Source: an uncultured Holophagaceae bacterium (GTDB taxonomy: Bacteria > Acidobacteriota > Holophagae > Holophagales > Holophagaceae). From it: a stretch of 64,000 bases of DNA. The notes under the pieces were generated by a model. That model was not told the DNA's origin. It worked only from the letters and a program-made list of their open reading frames with translations, and searched no databases. This document shows positions 42,669 to 50,759 of the stretch, piece after piece (position 1 is the stretch's first letter; the number at the start of each line of letters is the position of its first letter). Position numbers and translations under genes: made by a program. The stretch covers positions 186,001-250,000 of the forward strand of contig CAIWKE010000011.1 in assembly GCA_903913215.1 (NCBI GenBank), in the 5' to 3' direction.

Positions 42669-45533
42669 ATGCGCCGTTTCGCCCTGGCCGCCCTTCCCGC
42701 CTTGCTCATCGCGGCCCCGGCGCCGCCTGCCGCAGCCGCGAAGGGGGCCTTCCCGTTCAAGATCCACCAGAAGACCCTGCCCAATGGGTTGCGAGTGGTG
42801 GTGATCCCTACCGGCATGCCCAACCTGGTGAGCCTGCAGATCCCGGTCAGCACTGGTTCCCGCAACGAGGTGGAGCCGGGCAGGTCAGGCTTCGCCCACT
42901 TCTTTGAGCACATGATGTTCCGGGGCACGCCCAGTACCACGCCAGAGCAGTGGAATGCCCAGTTGCAGAAGAGCGGGGCCAGCCAGAACGCCTTCACCAG
43001 CGACGACCTCACCAACTATCACACGCTCTTCGCCAAGGAGGATCTGGAGACCTGGCTCCGCCTGGAGTCAGACCGCTTTCAGCACCTGAGCTACAGCGAG
43101 GCGGCCTTCAAGACCGAGTCTCGGGCAGTGCTGGGCGAGTACAACAAGAACGCGGCGAACCCCGTGGGCAAGCTCTTCGAGGTCCAGCGCGAGGCTGCCT
43201 ACACCACCCACACCTACAAGCACACCACCATGGGCTTCCTCCGGGACATCGAGGACATGCCCAACCAGTACGCCTACTCAAAGCAGTTCTTCCAGCGCTG
43301 GTACAAACCCGAGAACGTCACGGTGATCCTCACGGGTGATGTGGATCCAGTCCGGACGTTTGCCTTGGTCGAGAAGCACTTCGGGGCCTGGCAGCGGGGC
43401 ACCGCCAAGCCGCCCGTGATTCCCGCAGAACCTGAGGCGACGGGCCCCGTGACGACGCACGTGGCCTGGGAGACGCCCACGTTGCCCTGGATGACCGTGG
43501 CCTTTCATACGCCCGCCCACTTCAGCACCCGGGACAAGGCCGCCAGCGCCCTGGAATTCGCCGCCACGGAGCTGTTCGGAGAGCGCTCGGAACTCTACCA
43601 GCGCCTGGTGGTGAAGGAGCAGAAGGTGGACCAGCTCTTCAGCACCGGTGGCGAGGCCAAGGATCCGGGTCTCTTCACCATCGGCGCCCGGCTGAAGGAC
43701 AGTGCTGACCTGGCCTACGTGCGGGACCTCATCCTGGACACCTGCGCCAAGGCCGTGGCCCTGCCGTTCAGTGCCACCAAGTTGGAGGAGGCCAAGATCG
43801 AGGCCCGGCTGGCCTTCCAGCGGAGCCTGGATTCCACCAACACCATCGCATCTGTTGTGGCCCGGCTGACCAGCTACGATCGGGATCCCGAAGCCGTGAA
43901 CAAGGTCCTGGCCCTCCACGAGACCATCACGGTCGAGGATCTCGCCCGCATCGCCCAGGCCACCTTCAAGGACCGGGCCCGGGTCATCACCACCCTGGCC
44001 CACGGAGCCTTGCCTGAGAACCTGCAGGCCCCCTTCCAGGGCGTGGACGCCCGGGCAGCCCAGCTGGCCACCCTGCCGGACCTGCCCCTGCTGGAGGAAC
44101 CCAACCCTGCTTCGCCCCTGGTCAACGTGCGCGTGGCTTTCCGGGTTGGGTCGCTGCACGATCCCAAGGGCAAGGAGGGCCTGGCCCAGCTCACGGCCTC
44201 CCTCATCAGCAACGCGGCCACCCAGCAGCGCAGCCTGCCAGAGCTGACCAAGGCCTATGGCGCCACCGGCGGCCGGCTGGGGAGTCTGGTGGACAAGGAG
44301 CGCACCAGCTTCACGCTGAACGTGCCGCGGCTCAAGGCCACCGAGGCCCTGGAGCTGATGCTGGAGCAACTCAGCCAGGCGGGCTTCAAGCCCGAGGATT
44401 TCCGGCGCCTCAAGACCCAGCAGCAGAACGCCCTCAAGGTCGGGTTGAAGGCGAACAACGACGAGGAGCTGGGCAAGGTGGCCCTGGAGGCGCGCATGTA
44501 TGCGGGGCCCCTGGGGACGCCGGTGCTGGGCACCGAGAGCGGCCTGGAGGCCATCACCCTGGAGGACGTCCAGAGCTTCGCCCGCACCTATTACACCCGC
44601 TCGCGCCTGAACCTGGGGCTGGGGGGCGGCTTCGAGCCCAGCCACAAGGCCGCGCTGCTGCGGGGCCTGGGCCGCTTGCCCGATACGGCGGCTCCCAAGG
44701 TGATGGTGAGCGAGGCAGAGCACCTGGACCGCAGCCATCTGCAGATCATCAGCAAAGACACGCGCGCCACGGCCATCTCCATCGGCCTGCCCCTGCGGGA
44801 GCGCGGCCCGAAGGGCGAGCTGCTGGACGCCCGGGTGAATCGGGCGCATCCGGACTTCCCGGCCCTGTGGATCGCCACCAGCCACCTGGGGCAGCACCGG
44901 GACAGCACTGGGGTGCTCTACCAGCGCCTGCGGGAACTCCGCGGCCTCAACTATGGGAACTACGCCTACCTGGAGGCCTTCCCCAACGGCATGTTCCAGT
45001 TCCAGCCCAACCCCGGCGTGGCGCGCACCTACAACCACTGGCAGGTGTGGATCCGCCCCGTGCCCCCAGCCAGCGCCGCCTTCGCCATCAAGGGGGCCCT
45101 CTTCGAGTTGGACAAGTTGATCAAGCAGGGCCTCAGTGAGGGGGAATTCCAGGCGGCCCGCACCTTCCTGGTGAAGTTCATGGACCACCTCACGGATACC
45201 GGCGCCAAGCGCCTGGGCCACGACATGGACAACGCCGCCTTCGGCCTCGGTCCCTACGCCGGGACCATGAAGGAACGCCTGGCCAAGGTCAGCCGGGAGG
45301 ATGTGAACCGCGTCATCCACAAGTACCTGCGCACCACGGCCCTGGACTTGGTGGTCATCACCAAGGATGCGGCGGTCTTCCAGCAGGAGCTCCTGGCAGA
45401 TGCCAGCCCCCTCCCGGTCTACACCGCACCCAAGCCGGAGCTGGCGGCCGAGGACGAGGCCATCCGCCATTTCAAGCTGGACCTGGATCCCAAGGACATC
45501 ATGGTGGTGCCGGTGGGGGAGTTGTTTAAGTAG
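42669..45533 (+). CDS. exported M16-family zinc metalloprotease, two-half type
   Basis: 954 residues with a signal peptide (MRRFALAALPALLIAAPAPPA). The inverted zinc motif HFFEH is at about 77-81, with the distal Glu in ESRAVLGEYNKN. The second M16 half (from about 480) has the fold but no zinc motif, typical of pitrilysin/PqqL-like clam-shell peptidases. It probably degrades peptides in the periplasm. AAAGGA precedes the start. Confidence 0.94.
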   Translation: MRRFALAALPALLIAAPAPPAAAAKGAFPFKIHQKTLPNGLRVVVIPTGMPNLVSLQIPVSTGSRNEVEPGRSGFAHFFEHMMFRGTPSTTPEQWNAQLQKSGASQNAFTSDDLTNYHTLFAKEDLETWLRLESDRFQHLSYSEAAFKTESRAVLGEYNKNAANPVGKLFEVQREAAYTTHTYKHTTMGFLRDIEDMPNQYAYSKQFFQRWYKPENVTVILTGDVDPVRTFALVEKHFGAWQRGTAKPPVIPAEPEATGPVTTHVAWETPTLPWMTVAFHTPAHFSTRDKAASALEFAATELFGERSELYQRLVVKEQKVDQLFSTGGEAKDPGLFTIGARLKDSADLAYVRDLILDTCAKAVALPFSATKLEEAKIEARLAFQRSLDSTNTIASVVARLTSYDRDPEAVNKVLALHETITVEDLARIAQATFKDRARVITTLAHGALPENLQAPFQGVDARAAQLATLPDLPLLEEPNPASPLVNVRVAFRVGSLHDPKGKEGLAQLTASLISNAATQQRSLPELTKAYGATGGRLGSLVDKERTSFTLNVPRLKATEALELMLEQLSQAGFKPEDFRRLKTQQQNALKVGLKANNDEELGKVALEARMYAGPLGTPVLGTESGLEAITLEDVQSFARTYYTRSRLNLGLGGGFEPSHKAALLRGLGRLPDTAAPKVMVSEAEHLDRSHLQIISKDTRATAISIGLPLRERGPKGELLDARVNRAHPDFPALWIATSHLGQHRDSTGVLYQRLRELRGLNYGNYAYLEAFPNGMFQFQPNPGVARTYNHWQVWIRPVPPASAAFAIKGALFELDKLIKQGLSEGEFQAARTFLVKFMDHLTDTGAKRLGHDMDNAAFGLGPYAGTMKERLAKVSREDVNRVIHKYLRTTALDLVVITKDAAVFQQELLADASPLPVYTAPKPELAAEDEAIRHFKLDLDPKDIMVVPVGELFK

Positions 45534-45557
45534 GGGCGTCATCCTTCGTTGCGCAGG

Positions 45558-45592
45558 CTCAGGAAGTCCCCGCTGCACAGGGACTTTCTGAG
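45558..45592. terminator. hairpin between convergent M16 protease and rdgB
   Basis: CTCAGGAAGTCCC (45558-45570) and GGGACTTTCTGAG (45580-45592) pair over 13 positions with one G-T, loop of nine bases. It sits between two convergent genes with no strong T-run on either strand, so it is a probable bidirectional stop. Confidence 0.6.
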
Positions 45593-45616
45593 TCAGAACA
45601 AGCAGGGGAGCGGCAC

Positions 45617-46210
45617 TCAGGCCCTCAGCAGGTGCGCCCGCAGGGCGGCGCTGGCGCGGGCGCGGTGGCTGAGGGTGTGCTTGAGGGCTGCGGGCAGCTC
45701 GCCGAAGGTCTGGTCGTAGCCGTCGGGGATGAAGATGGGGTCGTAGCCGAAGCCGCCCTCGCCGCGGTGTTCGAAGGCCAGGCTGCCCTCCACGGCACCG
45801 CTGAAGGTGTGGGGTTCGCCCTTGGCGGGCACCAGGGCCAGGACGCACACGAAGCGGGCCGCCCGGTCGGCGCCCTCGGGCAGCATGGCCAGGAGGCGGC
45901 GGTTCTTGGCGGGGTAGTCCGGCAGGTCCGCGGCGAAGCGGGCGCTGAGCACGCCGGGGCCGCCCCAGAGGGCGTCCACACAGAGGCCCGAATCATCGGC
46001 CAGGGCGCCGTCCACGGGCTCGCGCCCCTGCTCCCGCCACCAGGCCAGGGCGCCTTCGGCCTTCTGCAGGGCGTTGTCCTGGAAGAAGGCGCCGGTCTCC
46101 GGCAGCTCCGGCGCTTCCGACGGCCAGAGCACGAAGTCGAATTCCGGCAGCAGCGCCGAGAACTCCCGGAGCTTGCCAGCGTTGCGGGAGGCGAGGAGTA
46201 GCTTCAGCAT
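45617..46210 (-). CDS. rdgB: dITP/XTP pyrophosphatase (non-canonical purine NTP hydrolase)
   Basis: Removes dITP, ITP and XTP from nucleotide pools. 197 residues with HAM1 family motifs: LLASRNAGKLREF, ADDSGLCVDAL, GGFGYDPIFIPDGY and the closing LSHRARA. Start ATG at 46210. Upstream DNA is a cluster of inverted repeats, which must contain or overlap its promoter. Confidence 0.95.
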   Translation of the reverse strand: MLKLLLASRNAGKLREFSALLPEFDFVLWPSEAPELPETGAFFQDNALQKAEGALAWWREQGREPVDGALADDSGLCVDALWGGPGVLSARFAADLPDYPAKNRRLLAMLPEGADRAARFVCVLALVPAKGEPHTFSGAVEGSLAFEHRGEGGFGYDPIFIPDGYDQTFGELPAALKHTLSHRARASAALRAHLLRA

Positions 46211-46235
46211 GGGAATCCACCAGATTGAAAAAAGC

Positions 46236-46446
46236 TAACCGCAGAGAGCGCAGAGGGCGCAAAGGAAAAGCACGCCGACCGCTGAGAACGCTGAGAATGC
46301 GCAGGAAAACAGTCGGCCACAGAGAAAGACTTGGGCCCCTCTGCGCTCTCAGCGTCCTCTGCGGTTAAATCACCGATGGGTGCTTCCTCGCAAAAGGGAA
46401 GAAAGCCCATTGCCCCTCTGCGCTCTCCGCATTCATTGCGGTGAAA
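46236..46446. repeat. nested nonamer-periodic inverted repeats (CCGCAGAG type)
   Basis: This fills most of the 265-bp gap between rdgB and the ThiF-like gene. Left arms at 46236-46264 (TAACCGCAGAG, GCGCAGAGG, GCGCAAAGG) and about 46278-46305 (CCGCTGAGAA units). Right arms at 46338-46366 and 46414-46446 (CCTCTGCGC units, ending TGCGGTTA and TGCGGTGAA). The arms are reverse complements of each other. No coding gene is seen here. Confidence 0.82.
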
Positions 46447-46475
46447 CAACCGATGGTTGCCGACTCGCCGCTCGT

Positions 46476-47486
46476 TCAGCACCCGATGACCTCGGTGTAC
46501 CAGCTGCGGGCACGCTCGGGGCTCATGGGGCCGTGGACCAGGGCGCGGCCATCGGCGAAGAGGGTGATCTCGTCGGCGCCCTCCTGGCCCCGCAGCATCA
46601 GGCCCGCCAGCTTCCAGGGGCTGTGGGTGCGGGTCTCCAGGCGGACCTTGAGCTGGGCCAGGTCCAGCTTCCCGGGCGGGTTCACGCGGATCTGCACGCC
46701 CTCCAGGCCGCAGAGGGGGCTGGCCTTGAGGGTCCAGCGGGCATCCAGGAATTCTGTGATCTTCTGGGTGCAGAAGACGCAGCGAGTCTTGGGCGGCTTC
46801 AGGAACTGGCGCTCGTCCTGCCAGAAGTCAAAGCGGGCGAGATCGGCCTGCGGGGTCTTGCCGCTGAGGATTTTAAGGGCCTCCAAGGCCGCCCAGCTCC
46901 CGATGATCCCCACGGTGGGGCCCAGCACGCCAGCGCTGTCGCAGGTATCCACGTCGCCGCCCGCGGGGGGCTCCTCGATGAGGCAGCGAAGGCAGGGGGT
47001 GTGGGGCGGATGGAGCGGCCAGACCAGGCCCTCGCCACCAATGGCCCCTGCGTAGATCCAGGGGGTGCCCGTGAGGATGGCCACATCGTTGATGAGGAAG
47101 CGGGCCTCGAAGTTGTCGGTGCCGTCACAGATGAGGTCGAAGCCCGAAAGCAGCTCCCGCGCATTGCCGCTGGTGAGGTCCGCCACCACGGGCACCAGCT
47201 CGATGCTGGAGTTGGCTTTGCGGAGCTGGGCCACGGCCACGTCGGCCTTGGGGCGGCCCAGGTCCGACTCGTCGTAGAGCAGCTGGCGCTGGAGGTTGGA
47301 CAGCTCCACCAGGTCCCGGTCGATGAGGGTCATGTGCCCCACGCCCGCCCGGGCCAACCAGGGCGCGATGACCGAGCCCGTGGCGCCAAGCCCGAGCACC
47401 GCCACCCGCTTCGTACGCAGCCCCGCGTCAGCCTCGCGGCCGAGAAAGATGCGCTGCTTCGAGTAGCGGTCAAGGGGCATGGCCAT
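46476..47486 (-). CDS. ThiF/MoeB/HesA-family E1-like adenylyltransferase
   Basis: 336 residues. Such enzymes adenylate the C-terminus of a ubiquitin-like sulfur carrier (ThiS or MoaD). ATP loop GLGATGSVIAPWLARAGVG, DRDLVELSNLQRQ, and DGTDNFEARFLINDV. Two Cys pairs, CLRC and CVFC, bind zinc. About 80 extra C-terminal residues beyond MoeB show no recognised domain. No sulfur-carrier gene is adjacent, so thiamine or molybdopterin use cannot be decided. Confidence 0.88.
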   Translation of the reverse strand: MAMPLDRYSKQRIFLGREADAGLRTKRVAVLGLGATGSVIAPWLARAGVGHMTLIDRDLVELSNLQRQLLYDESDLGRPKADVAVAQLRKANSSIELVPVVADLTSGNARELLSGFDLICDGTDNFEARFLINDVAILTGTPWIYAGAIGGEGLVWPLHPPHTPCLRCLIEEPPAGGDVDTCDSAGVLGPTVGIIGSWAALEALKILSGKTPQADLARFDFWQDERQFLKPPKTRCVFCTQKITEFLDARWTLKASPLCGLEGVQIRVNPPGKLDLAQLKVRLETRTHSPWKLAGLMLRGQEGADEITLFADGRALVHGPMSPERARSWYTEVIGC

Positions 47487-47530
47487 GCCCCCAGAATACC
47501 CGGCGCGGCTTTTCTGCAGCTCCTACCAAC

Positions 47531-47564
47531 TGCAAATCGGCGCCCGAATGGGCGCCGATTTGCA
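47531..47564. terminator. perfect 15-bp hairpin
   Basis: TGCAAATCGGCGCCC (47531-47545), loop GAAT, GGGCGCCGATTTGCA (47550-47564). It lies 34 bp after the stop of the DUF6941-like gene and 45 bp before the ThiF-like start. The stem is very stable but no long T-run follows. Most likely the terminator of the DUF6941-like gene. Confidence 0.65.
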
Positions 47565-47597
47565 TGGCTTGATATTGGTGCGTGAAGGACCTGACGC

Positions 47598-48062
47598 TTA
47601 GTTGCCGGCCTGGCCAGACTCGGCCATGGCCTTCTCATACTCGGCCTGGAGGCGGCCGGCGTCGGAGATGGCGAACTTGTAGACGTATTCAAAGCGGTCG
47701 GCACCCTTGGTGAGGGCGATGATCACTTCGTAGACGCCTTCGCTGGTCACTTCGAAGGGGCTGGCGATGACGTTGAAGGTGCCTTCCTTGGCGCCATCGG
47801 GGATCTGCACGTCGCTGTCCCGGATCACGTCCTTGCGGTCGCCGGTGGGGCTCACGATGGAGAAGCCGAACTTGAACTGGCCGTCCATACGGGAGAAGCG
47901 GGTGTAGAAGCACACCTTGGGCAGGGTGAAGGGGACCTGGGGCACCACGATGTGGTGGTCGTACAGGCCCATCAGCGAGGTCTTCCCGCCTACTTCCTGA
48001 CGGATGTCGTCGCAAAGCAGCGTGAATTCGTGCTTGGGGGCCTTGATCTGGACTTCTTGCAT
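47598..48062 (-). CDS. DUF6941-like cytoplasmic protein, 154 aa
   Basis: Beta-rich, no signal peptide. Starts MQEVQIKAPKHEFTLLCDD with an AGCC-CCCC leader that includes a GGAG-like site. The early motif (GKTSLMGLYDHHIVVP, then PKVCFYTRFS) and beta sandwich recall the DUF6941 family, whose function is unknown. Tentative. It stops before a strong hairpin. Confidence 0.7.
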   Translation of the reverse strand: MQEVQIKAPKHEFTLLCDDIRQEVGGKTSLMGLYDHHIVVPQVPFTLPKVCFYTRFSRMDGQFKFGFSIVSPTGDRKDVIRDSDVQIPDGAKEGTFNVIASPFEVTSEGVYEVIIALTKGADRFEYVYKFAISDAGRLQAEYEKAMAESGQAGN

Positions 48063-48163
48063 GGGGGGCTCCGAAAGAGGGGGCATCCTTGGGTGAAGGG
48101 AAAGTTTACCCTTGAAGTGGGCCCCTTCCAACCACGCGTTGTGGGGAGGTCGCAGGAGGAAGC

Positions 48164-49771
48164 ATGAAACGTTGGGTGTGGGTGCTCTTGATTGCCCTGG
48201 GTCTGCAGGCCCAAGAGGCCCGGATTCAGATCCTTGGAACCACGGACCTGCACGGGCACGTGCTGGCGCAGGACACCTATAGTTTGCAGCCCGCGAGCCA
48301 AGGCTGGGCAAAGGTCACAACCCTCATCCGCCAACAGAAGGCCCTGAACCCCAACACCATCCTGGTGGATTGCGGCGACACCCTCCAGGGCGAGCCCATC
48401 AATTACGTGTGCAATGTCCTGCACCGGGAACTGCCGGAGCCAAGCATCGCCATCATGAACTCCCTGGGCTACGCCGCCATGGCCGTGGGCAACCATGACT
48501 TCGACTTTGGTCTACCCGTCTTGCGGGCAGCGGAGAAGCAGGCCACTTTCCCCCTGCTTTCGGCCAACAGCCAGGATGCCAAGGGCAAGGCCGGCTTCCC
48601 CACGCACGTGGTGGTGATGGTCGCCGGGGTGCGGGTGGCCATCGTGGGGTTCACCACCCCCGGAGTGCCGAGCATGACCGAGCCTGGCAACTACGCGGGC
48701 CTGGCCTTCAAGGACATCGTCGCCGTGGCCAAGGTTCTGGTGCCCCAGCTGCGGACCAAGGAGAAGGCCGACGTGGTCATCGCCATCATGCACTCGGGGC
48801 TGGGCGATCTGAACGGCCATGAGGGTGACGAGAACGCCGCCCTGCGTCTGGCGGACCAGGTGCCGGGGTTGGATGCCATTCTCACGGGCCACACCCACAT
48901 TGCAGTCCAGACCCAGCACAAGGGCATCCCCATCCTTCAGGCCCAGGTCTTCGGACGGGCCCTGGCCGTGGTGGATCTGACTCTGCGCTACGACCAGGGT
49001 CACTGGCGGGTGGCGACCAACAGCGGCCGGTTGCTGAAGGTGGATGACCAGACTGCGGCGGACCCCGAGGTGGTTCAGCTCACCCGCACCCAGCGGGCGG
49101 CCACAGAGGCCTACCTGGACACAGCCGCCACCAACCTGCTGGTGGACCTGGACAGCCGCTGGTCACGCATGGAGGACACGCCCCTCATGCAGCTGCTGCA
49201 CCAGGTGCAACGCCAGGCCACGGGCGCCCAGCTCTCGGCGGCATCCTGCCCCGGGACCCGGCTCTTCATCCCGAAAGGGCCCACCAGCATCCGCCAGTTC
49301 TGGGCCCTCTCGTCCTACGAGAGCCAGGTGGCCCGCATCCGCATCACCGGCGACCAGCTCAAGCGCTACCTGGAGCACGCGGCCAGGCACTACACCTACA
49401 GCTGGGAGCCGGAGCTCTACCAGAAGGACGTCCCCTTCTACAACTTCGACGTGGTGGACGGCGTGAGCTATGCCCTGAACCTGGGCAAGCCCGTGGGCAG
49501 CCGGGTCCAGAACCTCAGCTTCCAGGGGCGGCCCGTGAAGCCTGAGCAGCCCTTCACCCTGGCCATCAGCACCTACCGCCTGCGGGGTGGAGGCGGCTAC
49601 CTGGCGGCCATGGGCTTCAAGGGCGAAGCCGATCTGATCTCCAAAGCCAGCCTGCGCAACCTGCTCTTCGACTACGTACTGAGCCGCCCCAGCCTCAACC
49701 CCACGGCCACCCAGACATGGCGAACCATCCCCTACCTGGACCGGGAGCGCGTGCAGAATCTGGCGCGCTGA
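48164..49771 (+). CDS. exported 5'-nucleotidase / 2',3'-cyclic phosphodiesterase family
   Basis: 535 residues, signal peptide (MKRWVWVLLIALGLQAQEA). Metallophosphoesterase motifs TTDLHGH, VDCGDTLQG, MAVGNHDFDFG, ILTGHTHI in the N-terminal half. C-terminal 5'-nucleotidase substrate domain (ALSSYESQVARIRITGDQLKRYLEHAA; YALNLGKPVGSRV). Probably salvages extracellular nucleotides in the periplasm, UshA/CpdB type. Confidence 0.94.
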   Translation: MKRWVWVLLIALGLQAQEARIQILGTTDLHGHVLAQDTYSLQPASQGWAKVTTLIRQQKALNPNTILVDCGDTLQGEPINYVCNVLHRELPEPSIAIMNSLGYAAMAVGNHDFDFGLPVLRAAEKQATFPLLSANSQDAKGKAGFPTHVVVMVAGVRVAIVGFTTPGVPSMTEPGNYAGLAFKDIVAVAKVLVPQLRTKEKADVVIAIMHSGLGDLNGHEGDENAALRLADQVPGLDAILTGHTHIAVQTQHKGIPILQAQVFGRALAVVDLTLRYDQGHWRVATNSGRLLKVDDQTAADPEVVQLTRTQRAATEAYLDTAATNLLVDLDSRWSRMEDTPLMQLLHQVQRQATGAQLSAASCPGTRLFIPKGPTSIRQFWALSSYESQVARIRITGDQLKRYLEHAARHYTYSWEPELYQKDVPFYNFDVVDGVSYALNLGKPVGSRVQNLSFQGRPVKPEQPFTLAISTYRLRGGGGYLAAMGFKGEADLISKASLRNLLFDYVLSRPSLNPTATQTWRTIPYLDRERVQNLAR

Positions 49772-49780
49772 GACCAGCTT

Positions 49781-50680
49781 CTACTTCAGTTTCACCAGCA
49801 AAAGCCCGCCTTTGGGGCTCACGAAGACCGCGTCAGAATCCAGGACACCGATGAGGATGTGAGTCTCGTCCAGCCCTGTGGGGAAGAATTCCACCCGGGA
49901 GCGGCTGAGGTCGATGCGGGCTAGGGCCAGGCCGGTAGTGGTTTCCCGTAGGGCGGCGGGAATCTGACTGGCCTTCAGAGCCGCCAGGACGATGCTCTTG
50001 CCGGGCCAGGTGACGATGGGGCCGCGATCGGTGGGGGAGCCTTCCAGGGCCGGGGCCGGCTGGCCGCTGGGCAGCATCAGGGCCGTCTCCCGCAGCTTCT
50101 TGCCGGTATCGCCATCTATGACCGAGAGGTTCAGCGAAGGGCCATCGGCCATGGCCACGAGGCCCTGGTCGTCCGTGACCACCGGGCGGCGGAAGCGAGG
50201 GGAAGTATCGCTGTTCCGGGTGGGCTTGGCCCCGAAGGACCAGAGCAGGTTGCCTTTGAAGTCGCGCTTCTCCAGGTAGGGCTCGACAGTGCGGTAGGAG
50301 AGCACAAAGCCCTTCACGTCCCAGCAGAGGTCACCCACTTCGGCGGGCAGCTTCAGGGTGGTGACGATGCGGCCAGTGCGATCCAGTTGGGTGAGCGTGG
50401 TGCCGCTGACCACCCAGGCGTCATTGCGGGGATCCAGCAGCCAGCGCTCGGGGCTGCCCTCCAGCTTGGTCAGGGGCACGTTGCCCATGAGGCCACCGTC
50501 CCGCATCCAGGTGTACAGCGTCCGCGTGGCGGGATCGGCGAAGGTGAAGGAGTCGTCCTTGTCCTGCTTGGCCCAGCTGGTCGCCTTGGTCGCAGCATCC
50601 CAGCCCTGAGCGCTGAGATTCAGGCTGGACAGTGCAAAAAAAGCCCCCAGCAGGGAAGCGCGGATAGGGGTTGTCCTCAC
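49781..50680 (-). CDS. exported protein, probable beta-propeller, 299 aa
   Basis: Signal peptide (IRASLLGAFFALSSLNLSAQG). Repeating strand patterns with GxTLTQLDRTGRIVTTLKLP and FKGNLLWSFG resemble NHL/PQQ-like propeller blades, but no canonical repeat is complete. Function unknown. Convergent with the 5'-nucleotidase, nine bp apart. Confidence 0.7.
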   Translation of the reverse strand: MRTTPIRASLLGAFFALSSLNLSAQGWDAATKATSWAKQDKDDSFTFADPATRTLYTWMRDGGLMGNVPLTKLEGSPERWLLDPRNDAWVVSGTTLTQLDRTGRIVTTLKLPAEVGDLCWDVKGFVLSYRTVEPYLEKRDFKGNLLWSFGAKPTRNSDTSPRFRRPVVTDDQGLVAMADGPSLNLSVIDGDTGKKLRETALMLPSGQPAPALEGSPTDRGPIVTWPGKSIVLAALKASQIPAALRETTTGLALARIDLSRSRVEFFPTGLDETHILIGVLDSDAVFVSPKGGLLLVKLK

Positions 50681-50759
50681 AGAGTCCTCAAGAAAGGTCC
50701 AATGCCAACAGGGGTTGGACCAACCATAGGAATTCTGGACCTATTTCGCAAGGCAATAC

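Noticed and set aside
43278-45848. 856-codon minus-strand ORF
   Set aside because: Antisense of the M16 protease and part of rdgB; no motifs, and both real genes have clear catalytic residues.
46236-46446. Repeated units considered as a CRISPR array
   Set aside because: Units are 8-9 bp, degenerate and arranged as inverted arms, with no spacers of regular length and no cas genes.
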